64,000 bases of DNA from Alviniconcha marisindica. Lineage: Eukaryota > Mollusca > Gastropoda > Provannidae. The stretch spans positions 316,001-380,000 of the forward strand of contig JABMCL010001879.1 of the NCBI GenBank assembly GCA_018857735.1, in the 5' to 3' direction. Shown here piece after piece: positions 44,107 to 54,853 of this stretch. The notes below the pieces were generated by a model that saw only the letters and a list, made by a program, of their open reading frames with translations, searched no databases and was not told the DNA's origin. Every line of letters starts with the position of its first letter. Within the stretch, counting starts at the first letter, position 1. Both the position numbers and the translations under genes were made by a program.

Positions 44107-47100
44107 TTAAGTGTAATGACACAATTTCAAACCTAAACATACTTCTCAGTTCTTGTGTGTTCAAGATTTTAACCTCTAGAGATGTATACCGCTAGAAGCA
44201 AGTGCATAACTTTACATACATACAGGGTGACTTAAGCTTTTAAGGACATAAATGAACAGCAGCCATACCTGTGTCACTGTGGCATCACCAGAGGCTGCAG
44301 CATCACTCCCATTCCTCCTTCGACCCCCATCAACAGCATCACCAAGCGGAGGCAGCTCCGGTAGCCTGGATCTTGACGGATCCCCTTGCTTTCTGATACC
44401 GTTACCGACAATGTCTTTGCTGCTGTCATCCCCTCCAGCTTGTGCCCCGGCTATTGCACCATCCACCAAGAAATCAGGCAGAGTCAGCTGCCTGCCTCTC
44501 CGAGTGTCGCCATCCTCTTCATCAGAAAAAGATGCGTCCGCTAAGCTTTCCTCCTGATCTGGACCCAGGGCTAAGAGTGGAGCTGGTCTCCCCACTGTCA
44601 GCCCACCTCCATCACCCCCAGGGACATTACTCTGCAACTGCAAGGCGAAGTCAGGTAACTGCCGCCTCTCATGCTCAAGTCTCAACTGCTCGTCGCTGAA
44701 ATGATTCTGTATAAAGTCTGGCAAATCGGAGGCAAAGTCAGGAGGCACTACTACTGAGTGCTGAGCTGGCCTCAACCCTGGACTGGCTGATGCTGGGGGA
44801 ACAACATGGCCAAGGTTCGGAGCAGGTGCCGGTCCACTACTGCTGGAATCAGATGCAAGGCTTCTGCTCTGAGAAGAATCGCTTTCCTTCTGCCCGCTCT
44901 GGCCAAGAAACTTTTTGAAGGAGAAAGGGTTCTCCTTTTTCCCCTTTTTCTTCGTTTTTGAAACTGAACTATTTGAAGGCTGAACTGCATCATCTGAAAT
45001 TCAACAAACAAAATATTGTAAGGAAAACTGCCCTGATGAGAACTTGGAAGAGAGCATTACTGATTACCTATGGTACTGTAGGGAAGGATATTTTCTAGAC
45101 TAAATATTATTTATTCTCAATAATTTGTGAGGGGGTGGGTGTCACGCTAAATAACATTAACAATAACAACCAATTGTTGTGAATTGTTGTGATCTTGATT
45201 AATTACACCAACAACTGTCCTGAACTAGCTGAAGCAAGAAAGACTACCAATAATATCAAAGCTATTTTATTTGGAGGGCAAATCACAAAGTGTCACACAC
45301 ACACGGGAAAAATCTGAATGGCCCTTACTGAAAAACATCTTGATGCTGTACCAAACAGAAACATGACAGTTAATTAGCCCTCGAAAGACATCACACAAGC
45401 ACACCAACAAAGACCTGAGTCACCTACAGTAACTCTAACCAGGCAAGCGTGTAAATTATAGTTTATACACAGTACATAAACTTCATCAGAGGTATCACTT
45501 ACCACAATTTCCATCAGGTGCAGTGCCCTTCAACCACTGCAAGTGCAACACTCTCCCAGTAACAACAACATCCTGCCCTCTTTCACCTCTTCAACTTCAA
45601 CAATTCTCTAAGTATTTGGTCATTATTCCTATACATGACATGTACAGACTCTACAACTGGCAATTTCATGTGAACGGTACTTAGTAGATTAGTAGAACTA
45701 GAAAGTAGAACAGTACTCTGTTCAATACCTCTGTCCAATTTACTTTCAATAGTTTCATCACATACTATCCATGACATACTCACGATACTGTACTCAGTCT
45801 CTCAGTCTAATAATATTCCCTCTATCACTTTTGGTCTCTGCTGTCCCAGTATATAATTTTGTGGATACTGTTCTCCTAACAATGTAAAGCCCGTTCTTAA
45901 TTGGGCAAATGTTTCTTCGCGAACCTAGTTGGAAGTATTTGGCGAAGCTAGTTGGTTCTTAACTGGGCCAACTTTTCTTCGCGAACCTAGTTGGAAGTAT
46001 TCGTCGAAGCTATATTCGGGGTAAAAAAAGCTTCGCTCAACATGTTCTGGAAACATTCGCCCTATTCGACGATCATTGCCTCTGATTGGCTGAGAGCAGA
46101 GCTCTCCTGTGGATGAAGAAAAATAAAAATAAAAATGGATGACGGTGTCGCTAGGTTCTTCACTCGCTTCGGAGGGAATTTGTTTATTTGTTGACTTGTG
46201 GGAGGCGCAACCTTGTCTCGGAGACCCAGAATGAGATAGTAGTTAGTTGAAGTACCCTGTGAGGGATGATGAAAGTATATTGACTTGACTTGACTTGACT
46301 TTAGCCTACATTTTTGATCATGCTGTCTGCTGTATGTCTGCCGCAAGTTCAGGCCGAAGCTTGCATCTCATTACAAGCCAGTTGAGAATGAAGTAAAGTT
46401 TGGACTGTCCGAACCATATTTGGTGAACTGAAAGTTCAATTAAGAAACGAATCATAGTTCGTCGAAGTGTCCGAAGTATGTTCGGCGAACAAACATTCGC
46501 CCAGCTTAGAACGGGCTTAACGCAGCATTCCGAATGCTTGAGAGGAATTACTGGTTCCACCACTGATGAAGATGAAGTATAACATGCAACCACTCTCAAA
46601 ATAAAAAGAAGAGTTTCATGTGTGTGTCACTCTGTCAGTGTCACTGTTAGTGTTACACTGTTACTGTTAGTATTATGTAGGGGGAGGAGCTCAACAATCC
46701 ACCAGGGTTTACCACATTGCAGTCTCTATCCGACTACAGCCAGTACTTCTCATTAATCTCAGTCAGTCCATACAAAATTATACAATACGAATAAAAATGA
46801 TTGCATTGACAGACTAATTAATACTATTAGTATTACACAGTATTAATGATGAAGTGTTGCTTAATGTCCTCAGATGTCAGTTGACATATTACTGATGATA
46901 TTAGGGACAAGTTGTGACCAATGCCGAAGCACAGTTCAATAATTTTTTACGTCCACGGAAACCAGAAGGCTCGTTAGGACGGACAGCTCAGGACGGCCAC
47001 CTCGACTCTCACACAGCTCCTGAACTATGTGCACACAGTATTAAATAGTATTACTATTACTTATACTATACTTGGAGAGTCAGTGGCGCAGAGCAAGATT

Positions 47101-47859
47101 ACTCACTCTCAAAGCCAAAGTTAAGCAGAATCGAGCGTGGTCACCAAATGGATAGGTGACCATTATGTGCCAGGCTTTCTGCATATTCTGACATTTCTCC
47201 AGAGTCAAATTCTGTGCAGACTCTACAGAAGTCCTTTGGATGATACTATAAGCCGAGGTCCACCATGACCATGTGTATACGCATGCAAAAAGACCACATA
47301 CGCTCATTAAAGATCCCATAGTCCATGTCCGAGTTTGGTGGACTATGGAAGCAACAAAATAACCCAGCATGCACTGAAAGTGTCAGAGTCTTCATCATGT
47401 TGAGGTTGGACACTATACCGTATATATTTATATAATTATAAACACGAAAGAAGGAGAAAGAAGCTCCACATACAGCGGCACTTTGCTACTACTGTACTAG
47501 GCAACAGGTAGACCTGTTACAGTGTTAGGGTTAGGTATAGGATTTTTTTCCTTCAGCCACACCACCTTTTTCTCGCACACCATAAATATCAGTAATGATC
47601 AGACGCTGACCCTGGATATTATTGGAAGAAGAAGTAATATATAATATATGTATAGTATTTATTAATAGTAATCGAACTTACCATCATCTGTGACAACCAA
47701 GGACTGCTTTTCTTTCTTACGAGAGACAGCTGTTCCAGTCACGGCAAATATGTCGTCTGTGTCGATATCTTGCTCGTCGTGTTGCTTTGTTTTCTTCTTG
47801 ACGTAAGTTTTGAAAGAAAATGGGTTATCCAGGTCCTCCTCCCCTCCACCTTCCGCCAT
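37974..47859 (-). CDS. ENTR1: Endosome-associated trafficking regulator 1 homologue (six exons)
   Basis: ENTR1 (SDCCAG3) is a coiled-coil protein linked to retromer-dependent endosomal recycling, cytokinesis and ciliary functions in vertebrates. Minus-strand exons: 47859-47682, 44993-44269, 41791-41718, 41445-41334, 39741-39542, 38097-37974; phases are compatible and give 470 codons (human about 435). Recognisable parts: two NPFSFK motifs (NPFSFKTYVKK in exon 1, NPFSFKKFLG in exon 2), an acidic Ser/Pro-rich disordered middle, then a long coiled coil from LQEENRQLQ onward with QQVEQNL, TRAVQAE, AKLKQDVKALQGQV and ENEAL, and the C-terminal helix LLGGVEKLKLLGHVLSSLEK. The last four blocks line up with the vertebrate C-terminal half. 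The exon 4 donor is ACA|GTCAGT; using the alternative CTG|GTAGCC would drop four residues. Introns are crowded with minisatellites, two TIR elements and SINE-like copies. Confidence 0.9.
38071..38475. repeat. Minisatellite of about 65 bp overlapping the last ENTR1 exon boundary
   Basis: Units begin at about 38073 (the real exon), 38143, 38209, 38273 and 38339, with degenerate copies at 38404-38475. Each carries CTCTCCACACCACCCAGAAG, then TCTGCACACACAAAAAAACA and ATCACAATAATAACTTACAT. On the minus strand every unit has T-rich tract + GTGTGTGCAG + about 28 bases + GTAAGT, that is an acceptor, a short exon-like piece and a donor. The exon-like piece is a copy of the first bases of the real terminal exon. 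Confidence 0.93.
39305..39462 (+). mobile_element. Short interspersed repeat (family 2), copy 2
   Basis: Reverse-complement match to 9102-9265 and 46856-47029, from AGTTCAGGAGCTGTGTGA to GACATCCAAGGACATGAAGC. It carries the GAGCCTTACGGTTTCTGTGG module also seen in the tail of SINE family 1. It lies in the last ENTR1 intron, antisense to the gene. Confidence 0.8.
39889..40372. repeat. Minisatellite of about 55-67 bp in ENTR1 intron 4
   Basis: Seven to eight degenerate units contain GTTAGTCAGTAAGGCTGCCC, ACAGGCCACAAYCATCTGAA and CCACCACCTCTTTGCCAAGC. Some units are shortened, for example at 40095 and 40160. Confidence 0.9.
41100..41330. repeat. Minisatellite of about 55-60 bp beside ENTR1 exon 4
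   Basis: Four units contain CAGTGACCACCTAGTTTTGG, GGAAACGGCAGGTCAGG and GAAAGAAACAGACAGG. The array ends only a few bases before the donor of the exon at 41334-41445. Confidence 0.88.
42112..44018. mobile_element. 1.9-kb non-autonomous DNA transposon with 16-bp perfect TIR
   Basis: The left end is TAGGTAGTCCAAAGTG (42112-42127), and 44003-44018 is its exact reverse complement. The flanks carry the same seven bases, CTAATAT, at 42105-42111 and 44019-44025, as expected for a target-site duplication. I found no transposase frame; the longest open frame (43274-43471) has no recognisable motif. A 14-bp inverted repeat GAGTGTTGGATGTA lies inside at about 42392 and 42646. The element sits in ENTR1 intron 2. 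A 7-8 bp duplication would suit a hAT- or P-like mechanism; the family is unknown to me. Confidence 0.85.
44038..44102. repeat. (TA)n microsatellite
   Basis: About 63 bp of TA with one central TATTATA interruption, immediately beyond the 1.9-kb element. Confidence 0.95.
45888..46517. mobile_element. 630-bp MITE with about 38-bp TIR and TAA target duplication
   Basis: The left end starts AGCCCGTTCTTAATTGGGCA and the inverted right end AGCCCGTTCTAAGCTGGGCG; similarity continues into AATGTTTSTTCG(C)CGAAC. TAA flanks both ends (45885-45887 and 46518-46520), which suits a Harbinger-like insertion. The left subterminal segment is duplicated: CGCGAACCTAGTTGGAAGTA occurs at about 45918 and 45979. 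There is no coding capacity. It lies in ENTR1 intron 1. Confidence 0.85.
46856..47029 (-). mobile_element. Short interspersed repeat (family 2), copy 3
   Basis: Nearly identical to 9102-9265, with an extra ACATATTACTGATGAT-type insertion near the start. It ends at CTCCTGAACTATG just as that copy does, so the ends are defined by sequence. Confidence 0.85.
47080..47375 (+). mobile_element. 5S-rRNA-derived SINE-like element
   Basis: 47111-47161 reads like the internal promoter region of 5S rRNA: AAAGTTAAGCAG, a CGAGC..GGTCA segment, then GGATAGGTGACC (5S: GAAGTTAAGCA..., TTGGATGGGTGACC). It continues with a body containing ACTATAAGCCGAGGTCC, AAAGACC, TTAAAGATCCCATAG and GAGTTTGGTGGACTATGG, and ends AACCCAGCATGC. 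That body and end, as I recall them, are common in molluscan short repeats. It is not a working 5S gene, since only part of the rRNA is present and it is diverged. Confidence 0.65.
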
Positions 47860-48160
47860 ACTTGTGTGACGGAGGGGAAAACTCTTTAATTAAACATATC
47901 TTGATTCAAATGTTTTTTTGTTTTGTTTTAACTAGCAATGTGTTTTTTTCTTTTCTTTTTTCTTCTCATGTTATACAACTGTTAGACCTTATCTAATATG
48001 TTCATCGCCTAAAACACATTTACCAAACACTACGCATAATAACGTTTTCTATAATGAAATGAACACTCCCTTAAGTCTGCTTCCGGAGTTGTTCCCCCTG
48101 TTTGATCTCGTACAGGTTTTTCGGCTTTTTTATTTGTTGTTGTTGTTGTTGTTTGTTATT

Positions 48161-48163
48161 GTT

Positions 48164-48219
<56 letters not shown>
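48161..48219. repeat. (GT)n microsatellite
   Basis: About 56 bp of GT upstream of the ENTR1 start, on the side away from the gene, preceded by a (TTG)n stretch at 48133-48155. Confidence 0.95.
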
Positions 48220-48222
<3 letters not shown>

Positions 48223-48470
48223 GAACAAGAAATGTAAATGTTCAATTACTGGTAACTTGTATTATCAGGGTGAATTTTTATATATATTTTTTGCGTATTA
48301 GATAAAGAAATGTTTCTGATAAATCATAACAGAAAAGAGCAAACTTTTTGAAGATTGGCATTCAAAATAATAAAATATTTTTAATAAACTGATGTCTCTA
48401 CTAATGCTAAAATCACGCATGGAAATGTGCCTCTTGTTTGCACATCATTATGTAAACATTAAACTCTAAT

Positions 48471-48473
<3 letters not shown>

Positions 48474-48526
<53 letters not shown>
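48474..48526. repeat. (AC)n microsatellite
   Basis: About 53 bp of uninterrupted AC. Confidence 0.95.
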
Positions 48527-48528
<2 letters not shown>

Positions 48529-48688
48529 AGGGTTCACATTATCTAATAATTTCCAGTATTTTACCGGATATGATAACCATCAGAAACAACATCAGACATA
48601 CCAGCTGTTATTTTGTTTGACCAGTTCTAAAAAAGAACAAAAAATGCAGCTGTGACTCCTGAGAGAATGCATGTGTGCATGTATGTGT

Positions 48689-48694
48689 CTGTGT

Positions 48695-48762
<68 letters not shown>
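48689..48762. repeat. (GT)n microsatellite
   Basis: About 74 bp of GT with TTGT interruptions at 48724 and before 48700. The Cys-Val open frames over it are artefacts. Confidence 0.95.
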
Positions 48763-48764
<2 letters not shown>

Positions 48765-50037
48765 ATGTCTGTTTTAGGTGGGGAAGGGAGCTGGTTTGCT
48801 AGTACAGCAGTTAGGACAGCCATGCATCTTGCCAGTTACATTAATTATCTGACTGGATTTCCGAGAATCACTTCTGCCACCCTATACTTAATACTAGTTA
48901 TAAATGTCACAGCGGTTTGTAAAATGTCTAGCATGATCACTGAACCACACACACACACTCCATGACACACACACACTCAGACAACACCTACATAATTTAG
49001 GGACAAGCAGCAATGACATCAGTGAACTTGGCATACAATTACTGCCAGATAAAGGCAACTTCAAAGACACACTTTTGTATACAGTTAACCTCACATTTCC
49101 AAGACACCTGTACCTATAGCTGCATAATATTTAAACCCCACCCCCACTCCCACACACAATGACAGCAATGTCCAAATGCAGCAGCTGTTTTGCAGCAGTC
49201 TGATCTTGTCTGTACTTCCTATTCATATTCCAGACGTCTGGCAGTAACCAGTCTAAAATAAACCCAGCAGTTTGGATACCAGGCAAGTTGCACAGCATGT
49301 GTTACTTGTGTAATCACACCAATAAGCAAAAGCTGAGAGTTGTATTCTAATTTATATGTGTTTTATTATACCATGGAAAGCTAAACAGTTCTAATTCATG
49401 TTTTTTAAATTTTATTATACTAATAACACAGCTATACAGTACATTGCAAAAATATTCTGTGTACAAAATAAGTCTATAGTACATAAAACCTTTTAAAAAA
49501 TCAATGCATTCCAAAACTGCTCACCATTATTCTATTGTGAACATTACAGCACAATTTTGGACTCGTACAGAATTAATATTTTGATTGAATACACAAATCT
49601 TCTGTTCAAGAAGTCCAGATCAGTTCTTGGTTACTGATAATATAATGTACTGATGTTTGTAACTTCTAAGGCATTAAATGTTTATGTGGTGTTACAAAAG
49701 TTTATTGTTTATTTTATTTTATTTTTTATAAAGTTTATAGCCATGAAGGAATCAGCTTAAATAAAGCAAGATAAAGACCATAAGTACAAATGAAATTAAA
49801 AGATACATTGAAAATTAGGATTAACAACAAAACGAAAGTTTTTCTTTTTCTTTCTGTTAGTATTCCTCATAACAGATTTACATTAACTCAAAATTTCAAG
49901 AATTATCCAAGCTCACTATCTAAACTGCAGAGATGTAAAACATAATTAACGTCTGAAACAAAAGACACAGTTGTCATATGTACGCATACTCCTGATAAGA
50001 TATGGAGAAAAAACACCATGATCATCAATAAACTTCC
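48763..50037 (-). other. Intergenic sequence and probable 3' UTR of the minus-strand zinc-finger gene
   Basis: No coding region. Read on the minus strand, AATAAA occurs at 49706-49701 and again near 49416-49411, so the 3' UTR of the zinc-finger gene is likely about 0.35-0.65 kb long. Confidence 0.5.
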
Positions 50038-52560
50038 CTACATGTGCAACACTGTAGCTGCAACATCATGCTCAGATGCAACGTGGCGTCTGTGTGAAGA
50101 ACGGAAAGCAAATCGTTGGTTGCAGTACGCACATCCATAACGCTTGATGCCAGCATGGTGTATGGTGTTGTGACGATGCAACTCCAGGCTGTGGCTGAAG
50201 TCTTCATTGCACAGTTCACAGACAAATGGCTTGAGATCAGGCTCATTGTGGGTCTCTGCCAGGTGACGCTGAAGGGAGACTTTGTTGCGGAACGGGTCAT
50301 TGCAGTGCTGGCAGTGCAGAAGACTGAGCTGCTCCTCATCCAAGTCACGATCCTCATGCCACGAAATGTGATCCATCAATGCTTCTTTGTCACTGCACAT
50401 CTGGAAACAGTCTCTGACAGGACAGGTGTACACAACAGGGGCATCCCCATCATGAGTATCCGAAGCATGCAGCACCTTGTGATCCTCATACTCTGTCACA
50501 TCTGTGAAAAGCTCGTAACACTTGCTGCAGATGAATTGACTGTGTGCGGTGTGGTAGTGGTTCATCAGGTCAGAAAGGTTTCCAGCCAGTTCACTTCCAC
50601 ATGTCTTGCACAGGTGTTGGATGGAGTCATTATCACCCACATCATCTTCTCTGTCCGTTCCATTTGAGGTATGTTCCAGCAGATGCTCCTCAAGCTCAAA
50701 TCCATCTAGGCAGTCAGCATCACAAAGGAAGCAGAATTTTTTGGCAAACTTTTCATGAGTGGTAAACACATGAATGTTGAGCTGGTGAAGCCCATGAAAT
50801 TTGTCCCCACAGTCATTGCATGACACAACGTCAAACTTAATCATTTCTTCCCTGTGCGACTTCAGCTCTGCAGGTGAGTCAAATGGTGCTCCGCAGGTTA
50901 CACAAACTGATAATGGGTTTGAATTACCATGTTGCATCACTGGTCCTTGAGAAGAGCTCAAACCACCTGCAGCAACTGAATGGCCTTCTGCAGAACTTCT
51001 CCTTTCAGTAATGGCCACACTTTCTGGTGCTGCAGCCGGCAGAATTACTGGTGTTTCTGGTGGAAGAAACTTGTGTGGCTGGGTAGACTCATGAGAATCA
51101 GTAGCATCAGGCATCTCTACTGGCTGCAATGAATCTGCTTGGTGAGGTGTCCCAGGTGGGTGGGGTGTGTCAGGGAGGACAGGAGTCTCTGGAGGTCCAT
51201 GAATATCGGGCAGAACTGGGGTAGCAGGGGGCAGGAGTGCATCAGCCTGTAGTGAGGGGGTTTCAATGGGCAGAGGGGGGTCACTGTCTATGTGAGCCTC
51301 ATAGTCACACTCAGAGGGGTAGTCAGATGTTCCAGCCTTCTCCACAATCACAACATACTTCTCTTTCATCAGATCTTTCAACATGTCATGTGACACTGGT
51401 TCAGGTGATGGGGGTGGACTGCCAACTGGGATTTCTTCAGGAGGGGGTGTATCATCAACTTCTCTACTTTTACAGGTTTTAGGCTTCTTACTTGGGGGTG
51501 GAGGTAGCATGTCAGTAGGTTCATCTTCATTCAGTCCTGAAGAAGTCCTCGTCTTCCTCTTCCTTGGCACTTTGGGCAGCGGGCGTTGGGCCTGGACATC
51601 TATCTCAGTGTCAGAGTCATCACTGGTAAGGGGTTTTGTGAACACTCTTCCCCTTCCCCGTCCACCACGACCTTTTGAAGCTCTTCCTCTGCTGCTCTTA
51701 CTTCCACGCAGCCCCCTTCCTCTCCCACATCGGGAGCTGGGCTTGCCAAGGGCTGACACCCACCTGCCTCTGCTGGCTTGCCCTTGATCCGTACCTTGCA
51801 GTGGTCGCAGGGATGATCTCAGCGGTCTCTGTTCAATCTCCACATGGGGCTTTCTTGATGCAGGATTTGGAATCCTGCCCCGTGCCATTCCCCGACCTCT
51901 GCCTCGCCCTCTCTTCGGGGCAGGGGGGATGTTTTGGGTTGAGGCTTGCAGTGGATGTTGCTGGTTCATGTGGGCATCAATGCTGGTGCTTCGAGGGTAG
52001 TGGGCCATGCAAGTGACACAGCGCCAGTGTGTCTTCCCAACAAGCACCACTGCCTCTGGAAACTCCACATCGTCCATTGCCTCTTCAACATTGCTTACAT
52101 TGTCTAACGGGGGCTCTGGTGCTTCTGCCCCAATGTTTGGTGCTGCAGAAACACGGGAGCCCACTTGTATGTGAGCATCAGAATCTTTGCTGACATCAGG
52201 CACTGAATAGTCTCCATTAGACAACTTGTGGCGTAAATCAGACTTTTCTGCTGGAGGTTGTAAATGTGATGGCCTTGCAGGTTTTGTGGACATGCGCTGT
52301 GAAATCTTTGTGTTATTGCGTGTTTCTGACAATCGTTGTGTCACTGACAGTCTTTCCCTGTCCTCACTGTCCAAGTCCACTGGTTTAGGGACCAAGTTCT
52401 TTTTGTGGTGATAAGGCTTGGGTAGGGATGAAAAAGTGGAAGAAATGTCAGCAGTTAGCTGAGAGTGAGACCTTATGTCACTGCTTTTGTTGTTGCATTG
52501 TGAATGTGAAGGCTCCTTTTCTCTCCAGTCAAAATCAGAGTGATGTGAATCCATGTCCAT
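50038..52560 (-). CDS. C2H2 zinc-finger protein with RG-rich middle (paralogue A)
   Basis: An 840-codon reading frame in one large exon that starts at the acceptor ATTGCAG|ATCAGT (52566). I choose the Met of MDMDSHHSD at 52560 because upstream codons lie in the intron. One isolated finger near residue 180 has the form VLVGKTHWRCVTC...SIDAHMNQQH. Basic stretches near residues 215-230 and 270-310 (GRGRGRGMARGR, RGRASKGRGGRGRGR) look like AT-hook/RGG sequence. A Pro-rich acidic linker follows, then nine fingers from residue 550 to 830. These begin with a degenerate one (CVTCGAPF...), then DKFHGLHQLNIHVF..H, and end GCAYCNQRF...HVASEH. Likely a nuclear nucleic-acid-binding regulator, target unknown. 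No KRAB, BTB, SCAN or ZAD domain is present. A noncoding 5' exon must lie above 52.6 kb. Confidence 0.88.
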   Translation of the reverse strand: MDMDSHHSDFDWREKEPSHSQCNNKSSDIRSHSQLTADISSTFSSLPKPYHHKKNLVPKPVDLDSEDRERLSVTQRLSETRNNTKISQRMSTKPARPSHLQPPAEKSDLRHKLSNGDYSVPDVSKDSDAHIQVGSRVSAAPNIGAEAPEPPLDNVSNVEEAMDDVEFPEAVVLVGKTHWRCVTCMAHYPRSTSIDAHMNQQHPLQASTQNIPPAPKRGRGRGRGMARGRIPNPASRKPHVEIEQRPLRSSLRPLQGTDQGQASRGRWVSALGKPSSRCGRGRGLRGSKSSRGRASKGRGGRGRGRVFTKPLTSDDSDTEIDVQAQRPLPKVPRKRKTRTSSGLNEDEPTDMLPPPPSKKPKTCKSREVDDTPPPEEIPVGSPPPSPEPVSHDMLKDLMKEKYVVIVEKAGTSDYPSECDYEAHIDSDPPLPIETPSLQADALLPPATPVLPDIHGPPETPVLPDTPHPPGTPHQADSLQPVEMPDATDSHESTQPHKFLPPETPVILPAAAPESVAITERRSSAEGHSVAAGGLSSSQGPVMQHGNSNPLSVCVTCGAPFDSPAELKSHREEMIKFDVVSCNDCGDKFHGLHQLNIHVFTTHEKFAKKFCFLCDADCLDGFELEEHLLEHTSNGTDREDDVGDNDSIQHLCKTCGSELAGNLSDLMNHYHTAHSQFICSKCYELFTDVTEYEDHKVLHASDTHDGDAPVVYTCPVRDCFQMCSDKEALMDHISWHEDRDLDEEQLSLLHCQHCNDPFRNKVSLQRHLAETHNEPDLKPFVCELCNEDFSHSLELHRHNTIHHAGIKRYGCAYCNQRFAFRSSHRRHVASEHDVAATVLHM

Positions 52561-52750
52561 ACTGATCTGCAATGACAACAATAAAAATTTGAACCAATAA
52601 CAGAACTTCGAGCATTTGTCAGTCTCAGTTCATTGACAACGGTTTCAAGAAAACTGAAAATTTTGAACACAATATTACTGTTGTTTTTATTTACTCTAGA
52701 CAATAAGAGAACTAGAAGACTAATTAGTTCTGATTTCACACAGTCTGAAT

Positions 52751-53175
52751 CACTGAAGAAAAAATCTAAACAATCGTAATTTGAATAAATCTGATGATGC
52801 ATTTGGGGGGGGGGGGGGGGGGAGAGAATCATTTAATGACTTTAAAAGGCCATCTGTTGAGAGAGAGAGACAAATTAACTTATTAACTTATTCTTTTTCT
52901 ATTAGATTTTAGAATAGAATAGCTGGCTACTGGCACTGTACCCATGCAGTCATCATTCTGATTATTCTGCATCTGTGTGTTTCCATGCCAGTATTGCCAC
53001 CAGCCATTTCTCATCAAAAATCAAAAGGAGGAGGATCCAGGCTGAAAAGTGCACACACACGCGGCTTAAAAACAGAATATTTGATGGTCCTGTAACAAAT
53101 CTACTTTCAGATTTATTCAAATTACGATTGTTTAGATTTATTCAAATTATGATTGTTTAGATTTTTTCTCCAGTG
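52751..53175. mobile_element. Foldback/MITE-like inverted repeat, 425 bp
   Basis: The left arm 52751-52791 (CACTGAAGAAAAAATCTAAA, then CAATCGTAATTTGAATAAAT, CT) matches the inverted right arm 53135-53175 with two changes. A third copy of the arm core lies directly inside the right arm at about 53109-53140 and is a perfect inverted match of the left. The ends are CACTG...CAGTG. No target duplication is evident. A G18 run (52805-52822) is inside. It lies about 185 bp upstream of the zinc-finger coding exon, in its intron. Confidence 0.7.
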
Positions 53176-53448
53176 CCTTTTGATAGAAATCTTTTCATGT
53201 GCTCATGTGAATTCAAATTCCAAAAACTTTAATTATCCCACAAGGGGCAATTTTGTTGTGGTCATGTCACGAAGGGGAAGAAAGTCCCAAATGATTTCAA
53301 GTTTGGCACTTTTATTGGTCGTTTTTGGAGTGACAGCATGGCACACATGGCAGTGAAAGGGTTAACAGGCCCAACAATTTTAATGTGCATGTGTGCAGGT
53401 AGGTAATGACTAGTGTGGGTGTTTAGTATGTGCATGCCTCAAGAGTGT

Positions 53449-53497
<49 letters not shown>

Positions 53498-54544
53498 TTG
53501 TTGGTGGTTCGTAAAGATATATATATTATTACACTGTTCTGATGTCAGGGTATGTGATACCAAAAAAGTAAAAAGAATCAGTTCAGTCACAGTCTGAAAT
53601 ATTAATTATTGTATAAATATTATATATATATATATGAAACTTTCCAAAGTAAAAGCAAGTAAAGTACAAGTAAAATATTTATGAAATATTTACTTAAAAT
53701 AAATTGGGTATGTTGGGTATCAGACTTCACCACAAAACATGGCTATAGATCTATGCATTCTGACAAGCTCCTACACGGGCGCCACACATCAGTTATTTGA
53801 GTTAACTCTGCTCACAGTGCCTAAAGTTACCACGTATGCAATGAGCTCACAGCAAAGTCACTGTACTGGATGTCACTCTGCCTCTGGTACAAGTGGATGT
53901 CATGCCACTAGAATCACTTCAACACATCGCTCAAAATCCAACAGAATGGACCCTTCATCATTGGTGGTGGCATCTTGGGGTAGATGCAGGTCTGTGTGAT
54001 TTGTGGTCAACCCACTTGAGTGACATTCATATTCAGGAGTGACATCCGCATAAGTGACTCCATTTGAGCGATACCCAAATGAGTAATAGCCTGACAGAGC
54101 AATAGCCCATCTGAGAGAGATTCCACTGAGCAATCCCACACCTTGTGCAAGAGACATGCAAACTTTTAACTCCAAAGCCACACATGTGCCATTCAGCATG
54201 CTGATCTGGGTTCAGAATCCACCAGCCAGGTGAAAGTAGTAAAAGTTTACCTCTGTGTGGACCCAGGCAAAGTCTGGCAGAACTTCTGCGGCAGCATGAG
54301 CTGTGTGACTTGACAACTGAATTGAGTTCCTGTCTTGTAGTCCTATGCAGCAATAGAGCTCCATTTCTGAGAAAAATACTGAGAAATGAGCAAGCGAGAG
54401 CAAGATAATAACAATAATGATGTATCTCAGTATCTGGTTTAATGTTGGTTTCACTTGCATGATATTGATGCTGAAACTGAGAGAAAGAGAGAGAGAGAGA
54501 GAGAGTGAGACCTGTACGTGATAACTTAGAAGTTAAGTAAGTAA
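53176..54544. other. Gene-free stretch between the zinc-finger genes
   Basis: Contains a GT microsatellite (53447-53493), a TA tract (about 53622-53634) and a GA run (54483-54506). No exon could be supported. The minus-strand open frames at 53900-54548 lack domains. Confidence 0.45.
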
Positions 54545-54853
54545 ACATGGTGCTTAACGTCCACAGAAACCGTACGGCTTATTAGGGACGGGGGAAGGGG
54601 GTATGGAGCTGGGGGGGGGGAGAGGGAGATTATATACCTATCACTACACTGTCACCACCACAATGACTTCTGCATTAAGGTGGGCAGCGATGAGAGCCAT
54701 TTTAATGTTTCAGTAGGAAGTGATGGACAAAGTCACAAGACAGTGTCCACAAACCACAACCTTTTTGAAGAGAAAGGAGAGCCGAAGCGGTATTGAACCA
54801 GGGTCCTTCCGCTTACCAACCTAACGCCTTACTGCTATGCCAAACCGGCTCAC
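54545..54853 (-). mobile_element. tRNA-derived SINE (family 1), copy 3, full length
   Basis: Minus-strand copy: the tail (CATGGTGCTTAACGTCCACA on the plus strand) comes first, then a G-rich variable segment, the body and the tRNA-like head ending near 54853. It has the same module order as 8060-8361. Box B (GGTTCAATACC on the minus strand) is slightly changed. Confidence 0.88.

Noticed and set aside
47105..47165. Functional 5S rRNA gene
   Set aside because: Only the internal-promoter part resembles 5S, with many differences, and it continues into repeat sequence.
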